From Paramecium pentaurelia (lineage: Eukaryota; Ciliophora; Oligohymenophorea; Peniculida; Parameciidae), in assembly GCA_905183005.1 (NCBI GenBank), contig CAJJDO010000046.1:253946-317945 (forward strand): a stretch of DNA of 64,000 nt, written 5' to 3'. Shown here one piece after another: positions 13,870-25,088 of this stretch (positions within the stretch are counted from its first letter, which is position 1; every line of letters starts with the position of its first letter). The notes beneath the pieces are model-generated. The model was not told the origin of the DNA, made no database searches, and saw only the letters and a list, made by a program, of their open reading frames with translations. Position numbers and translations under genes: made by a program.

Positions 13870-15719
13870 TCAGAGTTCAATAAATTCTGTTGCTAATTCA
13901 CTACTATATTCTTTTTTCTTTTTATTAATAAAACACATTTCGAAACAATTTCCCAAACTAAAATGTGATTATTCCATTTTTTATTTTTAATCATAATTTG
14001 ATTATTAAGTTCCACCTTATCCTTATTCTGTGGATTCCATTGATTATTCTTCACTTCGATTTATTGCACTTTTTTCATTTGATTTATCATCTTTTGAACC
14101 AGGAGCACTCAAACTATGTCTTTCAAAGGTTGTTTGTCCTGTCAATAGATTGATGGTTTATATGTAAATTAGAATTCTTAATTATAAATATCAAATACCC
14201 TAAAGGTACAATAAATAGTAAACAATAAATAATGACATAATATATTGTAAACTTTTTTCCAATTAAAAGCCAATCTTCAGTATTAGTAAACCATCTTTAG
14301 ACAATATTTGAATTATAATGAGAAAATTGCATAAAGAATTACAAAATAAATTCGAAGAACAAACTGATAATGAAAAAATAAAACACAAAATGATTTCTAA
14401 TTTAATAAATTAATTACTTAGCTCCTACACAATTATTTATCCAAGGACAATGATGATCATATACCATAACACATTTTTAACAAACATCACAATGCTTTGA
14501 TCTTCTAGGTCTAACTAACTATAATTAGTGTTTATATATATACCTTACAATCTGCACATATATTTGAACAATCATATCTTTCTAATATTTAAAGCATACT
14601 TAATTTATGATCTGTATTTACTATTCCAGCATCTTTGGCACAAGAAATAAAGAAAAATATAACAGTTATGCTAGTTAAAGTAAAAAATATCCACATCCAT
14701 ATTGTGTTAGAAACAACTACATTTTATTAGATATGAATAATTACATGGGAAAGTGAATAGTATAGTACAAATAAAACAAGTCATATACATAGTAATGAAA
14801 GCAATTTAACTATTCCTTTATTGAACTACTGGTCTAAATGGTTATCTAACATTACAAAATATAAGAATATCATTTTTATCTCTCTAAAAATAATCATGAA
14901 AATTTACAATCATAATTTCAACTGTTTTAAAATCACTCTCAATTGCCAAATCTAAAGGAGTTTTACCACTAGAATCTTTAATTGAACGATTTGCTCCTTT
15001 CATTAAAAGTTTTCGAACAATTCTAGAATTAGCTTACATAGTAGCTAAATGCAAGGGTGTAACTGAAGTATCTGTATCTTAAAGATTTAAATTAGCATTC
15101 CATGAAATTAAGAAATTTACAGCATTATATGAACCTGAATAAGCAGCCCAATGAAGTGGAGATGAACCTTTATTATCCACTACATTAATTGGTATTCCTT
15201 TCTGTAAATAATAATATATAGTTAATGGACAATCTCCTTATGATGCTGTATGTAAAACAGTTAACTCTTTTATAGGAAGTTATAATATACCATTATAATT
15301 TTTAATTGTATAATCTGCACCATATTATTCAAGTAGTTTAATGGTTTTCTAATATTCTAAATATGAATACTAATGATCCTCGGTAAGCTGCAAGATGTAA
15401 TGCTGTGAATCCTTCATCATTTTGTTAATTAACCCATTGTTCAACTTCTTATTTTGTATGAATATTTTTATCTATTTATGCTTAGATGTATTAAAAATAC
15501 AATTCACTTAATTGTTCGTTGTTATTGTAACAAGAAAGATGAATTACTTTTATTATCAAATCTAATACAAGTATAAAGTTTTTGGGTTTTAAGTATTAAC
15601 AGATTATGATTATGATTTTCATAAAGGATTGCTTTGACATTATATGTATCATCAGAGTTTGCGTAATTAATGAGAGAACCAATGGCTTGACTATTTCTTC
15701 TGGATGATGATCTCGACAT
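13870..15719 (-). CDS. Ankyrin-repeat DHHC palmitoyltransferase
   Basis: An S-acyltransferase that attaches palmitate to membrane-protein cysteines, probably at Golgi or plasma membrane. The N-terminal half has several ankyrin repeats (DEGFTALHLAAYRGS, GSSPLHWAAYSGS, SSGKTPLDLA). Then come membrane segments and the Cys-rich catalytic domain RPRRSKHCDVCQKC...DHHCPWINNCVGA, with DHHC encoded at 14446-14457. After two further membrane segments there is a TTFERHS motif corresponding to the TTxE motif of the family. Introns of 21-25 nt interrupt the frame, for example 22 nt at 15547-15568. The architecture resembles HIP14/ZDHHC17. The tail is Ser/Gln-rich. Length is about 580 aa. Confidence 0.92.
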
Positions 15720-15767
15720 TAAATAAATTAATATATGTAATCATTTATACATCACATAAAACTATAA

Positions 15768-17535
15768 TCAAAGTGATTGTCTGTCATCAATTTAAGTGAA
15801 CATATGTGTACTATAACTATCAAATTATTATTGCGAAGGTCTATTTGTCACTAATTCCTTTATTTTTAAAGTGGATTATTTTTTATTCTTTTAAACATTT
15901 TAAAGTGTTGTAATATTGAAATTAGAATAACAAACACTTTTTTTATTATTAACTCTAAAATTTTTGACCAAGTCTCTTTTAACAGTTAGTGGGAGAATAT
16001 GAAATTGAGGTTTTAGATAATTTTCATGTGATTTTTTCAAATTTAATTTATTTTCTAACATAAATCTTCTTCTTTTGATAATATCATTATTCCCATTACC
16101 AAAATCAAATTCTTAAAATTCACAACTTTTTATTAATTTATGAAATGTTTTTTCTCTATCTATTATTTTAGCAATACAAAAATTTTATACACTAGGATTT
16201 GAATATTTAGTTAAAAAATGTTAATTCAATTAAATATCTTTTTATTTTTTGAAACTTTCAACAATATGAATTTTATTCTAATCAATAATTACATTATCTA
16301 TCTCTGTCAATAATCTTACCTAATCATTTGTCAATTCTTTATTTAATGAATTTTATGTTTTCCTTTTCTATAACAATAATTATAATAATCTCTATCTATT
16401 AGCAGTCTTAGGGCCATAATCTTCTATTAATTATAATCTGCATTCTTCTGGAAATTTATGTATAAACTCATTTGCATCTATTACAATTACTGTAGCCAAT
16501 AAGGATGTAACTATACAACTATATTCATATGTTCCAGTCTTATTAATTATAATTTCTTCTCCAATTAAATGTCCTTAAGATATTATACATAAAGAGACAT
16601 TTCGATTATCAATTCTTTTATGTAAAGTCAAATCTCCATTTATCACTAAATAGAATACATCTCCATCATCATCTTCTGTTGCTAACTATGTTCCTCTATC
16701 ATAAGTAATAGTCTAACAACTATATATCATACTTTCTAATCTCTAAGAAGAATATTCATTATTCACATCTAAATTAAATATTCATTTTACTTTTGAATAT
16801 TTTGAACATTAATTGTTATTTCTCTTTCTTTGTTTTTTCAAACGTCATCTAATATGTAATAAAATCATCTTTCTTTAAAACTATCACAAATAATTCATGA
16901 CTATAACATGCTACTGTTAATGATCTAGGAATATTCTCAACCAAAGCTTTCTCTCCAAATCCTGTACCTACACCCAATAACCTTATAGATTCTCCATATT
17001 AATGTTCTAATTATTGTTTCTCTTCTTTAGAAATTGTTGTCTCTTTATGAATATTATGATGTCTTATAATTTTATTGGTAAATTTCTTAGCATTTAGAAT
17101 TTATGCCATTTTTAGTTATGTTTATTGAACCTATTCTGAATTCTATCTCTACAAAGACATCAATTAATCCATCTTTTTCTATCTCATTAACATAACTTCT
17201 CCATATTATATCATATAAAGTTTATCATTTGATGTATCATTCTCTTAGAACAACACTTCTCCCCCCTTAAAATATTCCACTCTTAAACGAGAACACAACT
17301 AAAAAAATAATATTCTTAAAAATACTTCTAAAATATCATTCCTTTATGTTCCTTTCTGCAATTTCTCTGAAACAAATTGTTTAAAGTAAGGCAGTTCTTC
17401 CATCCTTTATAAAATGTAATGTAATTCATCTCTTGTGTGATTCTCCTTATTCATTGTAAGAAACATTTTGGTTGCCTCATGTAATTAAGGATTATCACAA
17501 GTCTCATCAAGTGGCTTTGAGTATATTTTATTCAT
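15768..17535 (-). CDS. Protein with two cyclic nucleotide-binding-like domains
   Basis: The start is MNKIYSKPLDETCD at 17535. Domain 1 covers RVEYFKGGEVLF...NDKLYMIQYGEVMLM and GTGFGEKALVENIPRSLTV, the phosphate-binding-cassette region (GEKAL). Domain 2 covers ITYDRGTQLATEDDD...FYLVINGDL...GHLIGEE. Introns of 28 and 22 nt were identified; others are likely. No kinase, channel or other catalytic domain is seen. The C-terminal ~120 residues are basic and polar. The cassette Arg that contacts the cyclic phosphate is present in domain 1 (NIPRS) and not obvious in domain 2. It could be a PKA-R-like or ciliary CNB protein. About 570 aa; the exact role is unknown. Confidence 0.8.
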
Positions 17536-17615
17536 TAATATTTATTTATCAATAGTCTTTTAGCGACATAAAAATAATTGTTCAGTATATTATCTTATCA
17601 AATACATTAAATAAA

Positions 17616-18778
17616 TCATTCATATTAATAACAGACCATCGGTGCTATATCTGCCCAACTACTCAAATATAATTTACCTTGCATTATTAATGCATTTGAA
17701 ATTCCTCTAATGTATTAATTTGATTAATAAATAATTTTTGTTTGATTAGTCTCTAAAGAATATTCACCTACACTACTCCATGTTGAATATTTTGATTCTC
17801 TACTTAATTCATTACTTTTTAGGTGTAAGTGTAAAAGAATTGTTTAATAACCTTTAGGATTCATTGCAAAAATCAACCTTTTATTAATTTTATCATAATT
17901 AATATTATCAGGTTGATGAGGTAATTTTATTGAATTTTCTTTTATTAAACCTTCTTCTTCTATTTTAAATTAATAAATTGTTTTTCTTAAATTATCACCA
18001 ACCCAAACAGTCTTCTCTTAATCCCATGTTATACCTCCTGTCCAACTAAAAGATTATGAAGATATAATATGGCAATTTGGAATGATTTGAATATGTTTCA
18101 TATCAAATGAACAATCTAAAATGTTTGTATTTTAGAATTTAAGAGTCATTACACCAAAATTTTTAATATTCATTCCAAATCCCCATTATTTACGACTAAC
18201 AATTAAAATATTGATTACCCTTCAATTGGATCGGTGTAAGGCATTAATTTAGTGATCAAAAATCGATCAGGAGACACTACAATCAAATCTTTTAGAGTTC
18301 CTGTATATTATTGACCCATAATAATTGAATGCTGATATTCAAGATGTTAATCATCAATGATTTTGAATATTTCAACTCTTTCTCCACCATAAATATATGC
18401 ATGATTAACTGCGAAAATATAATTTATTGAATTATGTTTCCATAGATGTAATCCATGAGGATAAAATGCAATATTAGATGGGAATCCATAAATATGCATT
18501 TAGATTGGTTTTGATTATTGATTAGCATTTTTCACAATGTAAAAGGATGCCTACTATTATTAAGGAATGCCTTTAGCAAAGATTTCAGCCAAATTGCCAG
18601 ATGCAAAAATGAGGTGATCTCCATATTAAAGAATATCTTCTGCTCCTGGAATGTCTATATTTAGATATTCACATCCAGAATAGTTTTCAACTTTTATGAC
18701 TTATTTCAGGAAATCTAAATCAACAATGAAGTGAAAAATGGATCCTAGAATTAATGCAATAATTAAATGTGTCTTCAT
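17616..18778 (-). CDS. Paraoxonase/arylesterase-like beta-propeller protein
   Basis: The start MKTHLIIALILGSIFHFIVD is a signal peptide or anchor like that of PON enzymes. The order of motifs follows the family: NYSGCEYLNI, GAEDI (calcium-site Glu), FASGNLAEIF, FYPHGLHLW (the NPHG motif with the conserved His), FAVNHAYIYGGERVEIF, LKDLIVVSPDRF, and the C-terminal ISNALIMQGKLYLSSW. The residue matching the catalytic calcium ligand Asn of human PON1 (VND) looks replaced by Lys (LKD), so lactonase/esterase activity is uncertain. The stop is at 17616-17618. About 370 aa, close to the family's 355. It is likely secretory or membrane-anchored. No TGA separates its frame from the open frame just upstream. 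Confidence 0.8.
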
Positions 18779-19523
18779 TCTAGAATACAAATTAATTTTA
18801 ATAAATATAATTAATAATAAAGCATATAATTAATTGTAAACTTTTTTAGTTGATTCATTAAATCTTCTAAATTTGTATTTTTCTTATGTTATATCAATAG
18901 ATTATTAATATTTAATTTATTCTTCTTTTATTGGATTATCATCAACAACAAATTCAATTCCAATTTATTTAATTATTAATAATTTTCTAATTCTATTTCT
19001 ATTCTTATTTTACTTTTCTCTTTTATATATTTTTAAAACTATTATAATTTTCTATAATTTATTAAATCTTATATTTAATGAATTCAACTTTTGTCTTTTC
19101 ATACAATTTTTAAGAATTTAAGAATAATAGCATAATTCTATAAAAAAGTCAACCAAAACATAATAGCCTAAGAGATATGTAGTTTATCCAAAACCTAAAA
19201 AATATAATTGAATATATTATAAGTAGGAATCCAGGAGTAAAACTCATAATTTTTGGCAATGAGGCTGCACATAAAACTTCTCTTTTAATTTATTATTCAT
19301 TCTTTCAACTACAGTTATTGACATATTATCCTGGAATGATCAATTAGAAATGTGCAAACATTTTATCCTCAGATAAACTACTCTCCATTCAAACCTTATC
19401 AAGTTTATTATCTGCATTATTAATTGTCATACAAACAGCATAAGTATCAATAACACTTAAAATAAGATTCACAGATCCACCTGTAAAATCTTTTATATAT
19501 TGATAATTTTAAATAATTTCCAT
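18779..19523 (-). CDS. Possible small membrane protein, structure unresolved
   Basis: With two short introns assumed (27 nt beginning gtttgaatgg, 21 nt beginning gtcaataact) a continuous frame runs from MEIIQNYQYIKDFTGGSVNL at 19523. It has a soluble ~60-residue N-terminal part, two hydrophobic segments (FTPGFLLIIYSIIFLGFG, LLGYYVLVDFFIELCYYS) and a basic tail. No TGA occurs before the ATG of the paraoxonase-like gene, so the 3' end is unclear: it may end through an unseen intron or be fused. The family was not recognised. Its 5' part is repeated at 20236-20685 by the contig overlap. Confidence 0.35.
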
Positions 19524-20234
19524 TCTCTTTAACGAGATTAATTTACTTTAAGGAATATCATTCTTTACTTCTTCTTTTATTTATCTTTTTTTGCATTTAT
19601 TAAATATTATAAATGAATAATTAATTTTTACCTGATGATGATGATCCTTAACTCAAAGAAGAAAGAAAGAATTTGTACAAGATATTTGGAAAAGAAACTT
19701 CATTAGGAAAGGAACTGTTTGGATTGTATAATGCCCATGAAAAACCAAAAATCAATTATCCTAAACCAAAATAAAAAACACAAGAGTAGTTAGATTCTGA
19801 AAAGGTTAAAACTCAGAAGACCTGTCCATAAAAAACTATTATTGAATATCCAAAGGAAGAACCTAAACAACAATAAAAATATTTTCCCATTGATTTTATT
19901 CAAAAAAGAAAACCAGAAGCTGAAATCAGAAAAGAGATTGAAAAATATTATGAAGGCAGAAAATTTTTCAGACCTGCTGTTTAAGGATAAGATAGAAAAA
20001 AATTGATTGAATAGTTATAAAGAGTATTTAAATATAAAAGAGGAGCATTACCTAAAGGTGCAGAACTACCGGAAATTAATATTAAAAATGATAATGCTTT
20101 CTTAAAAGATTCTGAAACTACATCTAATGCTATTAAGAAAATGCATAAAAAAGACTTATATTTTACAGGACTAAAATCTGACAATTAATCTGATGCAACT
20201 ACTTTATAAGGAGATCCTTAAATTGAATTAGAAG
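19074..20234. repeat. 1161-bp block, copy A (contig-overlap duplicate)
   Basis: Identical by eye to 20236-21396 (offset 1162), separated by the single N at 20235. It spans part of a minus-strand frame and the 5' part of the UPF0193 gene. The plus gene is intact only in copy B and the minus frame only in copy A, as expected for overlapping contig ends. Confidence 0.93.
19613..20234 (+). pseudogene. Truncated duplicate of UPF0193 gene (assembly artefact)
   Basis: Identical to the first 622 bases of the gene at 20775 and cut by the N at 20235, so the conserved C-terminal family region is absent. It should not be counted as a second gene. Confidence 0.88.
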
Positions 20235-20235
20235 N

Positions 20236-21396
20236 TTTAATGAATTCAACTTTTGTCTTTTCATACAATTTTTAAGAATTTAAGAATAATAGCATAATTC
20301 TATAAAAAAGTCAACCAAAACATAATAGCCTAAGAGATATGTAGTTTATCCAAAACCTAAAAAATATAATTGAATATATTATAAGTAGGAATCCAGGAGT
20401 AAAACTCATAATTTTTGGCAATGAGGCTGCACATAAAACTTCTCTTTTAATTTATTATTCATTCTTTCAACTACAGTTATTGACATATTATCCTGGAATG
20501 ATCAATTAGAAATGTGCAAACATTTTATCCTCAGATAAACTACTCTCCATTCAAACCTTATCAAGTTTATTATCTGCATTATTAATTGTCATACAAACAG
20601 CATAAGTATCAATAACACTTAAAATAAGATTCACAGATCCACCTGTAAAATCTTTTATATATTGATAATTTTAAATAATTTCCATTCTCTTTAACGAGAT
20701 TAATTTACTTTAAGGAATATCATTCTTTACTTCTTCTTTTATTTATCTTTTTTTGCATTTATTAAATATTATAAATGAATAATTAATTTTTACCTGATGA
20801 TGATGATCCTTAACTCAAAGAAGAAAGAAAGAATTTGTACAAGATATTTGGAAAAGAAACTTCATTAGGAAAGGAACTGTTTGGATTGTATAATGCCCAT
20901 GAAAAACCAAAAATCAATTATCCTAAACCAAAATAAAAAACACAAGAGTAGTTAGATTCTGAAAAGGTTAAAACTCAGAAGACCTGTCCATAAAAAACTA
21001 TTATTGAATATCCAAAGGAAGAACCTAAACAACAATAAAAATATTTTCCCATTGATTTTATTCAAAAAAGAAAACCAGAAGCTGAAATCAGAAAAGAGAT
21101 TGAAAAATATTATGAAGGCAGAAAATTTTTCAGACCTGCTGTTTAAGGATAAGATAGAAAAAAATTGATTGAATAGTTATAAAGAGTATTTAAATATAAA
21201 AGAGGAGCATTACCTAAAGGTGCAGAACTACCGGAAATTAATATTAAAAATGATAATGCTTTCTTAAAAGATTCTGAAACTACATCTAATGCTATTAAGA
21301 AAATGCATAAAAAAGACTTATATTTTACAGGACTAAAATCTGACAATTAATCTGATGCAACTACTTTATAAGGAGATCCTTAAATTGAATTAGAAG
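20236..21396. repeat. 1161-bp block, copy B (contig-overlap duplicate)
   Basis: Second copy of 19074-20234. It continues into unique sequence that completes the UPF0193 gene. Confidence 0.93.
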
Positions 21397-21563
21397 TGCT
21401 ATTCTCATCAATTATGAAAGAAATTGAAGAAAGATAGGAATTTCTATAAGAAATTGAACATCTTAATGAACCAAAATTAAAGCAAAGAATAAAAGATGAA
21501 ATTATTGAAAGAGTTGCTGAATTATAAAAAGTTTAAGATTTAAGAAGACACTATTGTAATTGA
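20775..21563 (+). CDS. UPF0193 (EVG1/C22orf23-like) protein
   Basis: An intronless frame of 262 residues, MNNQFLPDDDDPQLKEER to ...RRHYCN-TGA, rich in Lys and Glu. The centre holds GRKFFRPAVQGQDRKKLI and RGALPKGAELPEI. The C-terminus IMKEIEERQEFLQEIEHL and KQRIKDEIIERVAELQKV resembles the conserved 'EIxERxEFLxxME...EI' end of UPF0193 proteins such as human C22orf23. The molecular function of the family is not established; a ciliary association would be inference. The start ATG follows a short AT-rich leader. It sits head-to-head with the minus frame at 18.8-19.5 kb and tail-to-tail with the hybrid kinase gene. Confidence 0.7.
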
Positions 21564-21657
21564 TTACATATTATTAATATTATATTTGAATATATTCATT
21601 AATAATACTATAATAATTATTATATATTATTTATAATTATAAAAATGATTGTAATAA

Positions 21658-24423
21658 TCAAGAGTGTTGAGATATTTATAAAATCTTACTTACTTCTGCT
21701 AAATCAAAAGGTAAACTTATATATTGATCTATTCCATTACGATAATATTCAATTTTCGAATAATATTCAACAAGTCCTGTAGTTCCTATAATATATCCTT
21801 TTTAGGTCATTTTATCTTTTATATATCTACTCAACCATAAACCTCCTTTTTTTGGTAAATCAACATTAATAAAATACAAAACAAATCCAATATTACCACA
21901 TTTACATTTTTTTTTTGTTTCTAATAATTTAATAACATCTTCAGTACTGAATGCTCTTGAGGAATTTACTTTAAATCTGGATAATATCATTTCTAATATT
22001 TATATATTCTGATATTCACAATCTGCAATCAACACTCTAGAACAACATCTACCTGTAGTTGAAAACTTAATAATTTCTCCTTACATTTTAGCTGATACAG
22101 ATACAGGTATTTAGATAGGTGAAAGAGTATCAGTTCCAAAATCTAAAAAAAGATTGGATGATGTAGGTTATTATTTTAATTCAGTTAATTATGGTTAACT
22201 CAAAAATGTTTATTCTCTTTCTCTAGCATCATTTAATAAAGTATTTACAGCTCCTCCACTATTATTTCCATTTGCACTATTACCAAGACTATTATTTATA
22301 GTAGCTTCTGGAAAATGAGGTAATTGATATTTAGATTATGAAGGTGTAGTTTAATAATTGATTCGTTTTTAATGTTTGGTTTCTTCATCTTAATAAAAGA
22401 TATTTGATATTTATTCAAAAGAATGAGAATCTTTTTATTTAGAATTTGGAATATTAACAGAATCTGCTTTCACCTTAGATATTTGGGAAACATAATTGCT
22501 TTAATATTCTGAATATTTTTAACTAAATTATTTAGATATTCTAGATTAAGAAAAATGAAGAGAATGATCCATAGAAGCTTTATTAGATTCTTCTCTAAAT
22601 AAAGTATAAGTTTTCTCATTTTATTTAGATGTGTCTTATTATGCCAATAATTAACTTAATGAAGTTTCTTAATAATGAGTTTATCCAATTAATCTAATTG
22701 CTTTCATTTCTTCATTATTAATATTAAATGATTGTAATGTAAATTTAAATGCTGTTCCATAAGGTTCAACTTATGCTATCTCTAATCCTTTTTTAATTGA
22801 TCCTGATAAATATTAAGCAAGTATATGACATACACTAAATTCTGAAAATTATAGTGTTGGTTTCTTAAGATTTAATCTTATTATTCTTAAATCTTTTTCA
22901 TCTATATTAATAGGAGTATGTATTATTAATTAATAATTTTTAGTAGAGAACATTTTCCATGAAATTGTTATACTATCATCTTTAGTTTATTTAATACAAA
23001 ATTTGATCAATGGTAACATCAATTGTTTTAACTAAAATATTGAAAATTTTACATTACTCTTTCTGCATCAGTTTCAATAATATTATCAGTTGATTCATGT
23101 TCCAATTTGATTTCAATTCCTTTTGCTTTAGATGAATCTTGTACCATAATAATTAAATCTTCACAAATAGATTAGATATCTACAGTACTTATTTTTAATA
23201 ATAATTTCTTTTAATTATGAAGATTGAAATCTCTCATATTTGCTAATTACAAATATACTATAACACTTGAAACTCTTATTGGATACATATATTTTTCTAG
23301 TATATAATCACTTATCTAAGGATCAGATTCAGCTAATACTGAAATTGTCATTATAGAATTCAAACTTGGTGTTATATAAGTAGTAAATTATGAGAATGCT
23401 TAAAATGATGGTTGATACACTACTTCTCTTTATTCAATTTAAATAAATACAAATGTTTTCTTATTCTTGCCTACCAAAAATATCTTAATCATCCAATCAT
23501 TCATCCATGAAGCATCTACTTTATTTATTATAAACATATTATTCTTATATAGTTCATAATCTCCTACTAATTTATTTACTAACTCTTTTAATGTAAATCT
23601 ACTCTAATTAATTGTTCCACTACTTGCAATCAAATCTTAAAAATCTCTATTCCCTTATACTATTGCTAAATTTAAAATTGAAGCCACACTTTCATTATCT
23701 ATTGAATTACTAAATGAATTTCTTGAAAAATCAGCTACATTAAATGTTTATATTATAACATTATCTGAATCATCTAATACAATAAATTGTTATCCCTTAA
23801 TCCAAGCACTTATTATTATATTAATATATTTACTATTCATCCATTAATACAGAATCCATTGATTTAGAAAGTTCTTTTAATGGTGAAAATCCTCCATAAA
23901 CAGGACTTTTACAATTTGATGCATTCAAATCTTCTGATTTATAAGCATCAAATTCTTTTTAAGGCAAAGCTGATATACAAATATCAAAATCTTTTGATAT
24001 CTTTTAAATACTCTTCTCACTTTTTTATTTCAATTTATTATTATGACGAAATGAGAACATTATTGATAAACACGTTAATCCTATACCAACATTGATAAAA
24101 TAATTAGAAAATTGTTATTCAAAAAATACATTTCCTATTATGTACAAAGAAGGTAATTTGGCTAAACTAAAATCACTTACCAATTACTCTTAAAATAATG
24201 TATGAATAAGGTTTAAGTTTATTATGACTGATAAAATTTATGGTTTACAAAAATAATTCAAAGTTAGTTATGCTGAAATTCTTACTAAACATAGAATTGT
24301 TAAAGGATAACCTGACTTCTTTTACTCTTTTAGATAATATAAAATACGAGCACATAATGCCATTATTATTATATCTATAATTTTAATGACTAATGTTATA
24401 TTATATTGAAATGCTAAAACCAT
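21658..24423 (-). CDS. Membrane hybrid histidine kinase-like protein, degenerate
   Basis: The start MVLAFQYNITLVIKIID is followed by about four membrane segments in the first ~130 residues and a linker. A dimerization/HATPase-like region follows: FTTYITPSLNSIM replaces the usual SHELRTPLN H-box with no phosphorylatable His, PLIKFCIKQT sits at the N-box position, and FSVCHILAQYLSGSI at the G2-like helix. The C-terminal receiver domain reads VLIADCEYQN...FINVDLPKKGG...YISLPFDL. Asn occupies the usual phospho-Asp position and the conserved Lys before PF is Leu. The plan is a hybrid kinase, but key catalytic residues appear lost, so it may act as a phosphorylation-independent scaffold. Introns of ~26 nt are present. 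The end is TGA at 21658. About 900 aa. Confidence 0.75.
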
Positions 24424-25088
24424 TTTTTTATTTATAAATACCTTCATATTATAATAGTATCATACAGACCTCATAATTTATCAACAATATTATCTATATC
24501 ACTTGTTCTGTCATTTTTTTATTATCAATTTTAACAATTTTGATTTGTAAATTATATTATTATCGGTTTTCAATAATATATAAATAGTTTTAATTTGTCA
24601 ATTTCTTACAATATACTAGACACTAGAATAATGAATTATATTTATATATTCTTTTGAATATCATTAAATATAATATAAATATAAATAACTCATACAAGAA
24701 CTTCATTAATAATTTCCCTTTTTAAATAAAATCTTTATTTATTTCATTGAAGTATCTGTTTTAGTTATATTTAAATAAAGACATTGTAAATTATTTCCAT
24801 ATTTATTAAATATTCAAATTTTATAGAATAAAAGTATAACTTAAGTTATCTATTGAATAATTATCTAACTTAAACTAAAACTATGTCTTTTGGGAAAATA
24901 ATTAATAAAGCGTTTACTTTTCTTTAAAAGTCAATTAACTATCCATAATATAAAATCAAATATCAAAAAATTATGAGAGGATGGATTTATAATTTCCTTT
25001 TTAGTAACAACCTCTTTTGTTATTAATATTGTATTTTGATACAAATTAAAAGATTTGTATATTTTATTTTATTAAACTAATTGAGTCT
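24424..25088. other. Intergenic region
   Basis: An AT-rich stretch of about 660 bp between two minus-strand genes. It holds no convincing gene. A plus-strand frame starting at 24882 overlaps the next gene antisense and was rejected. Confidence 0.5.
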
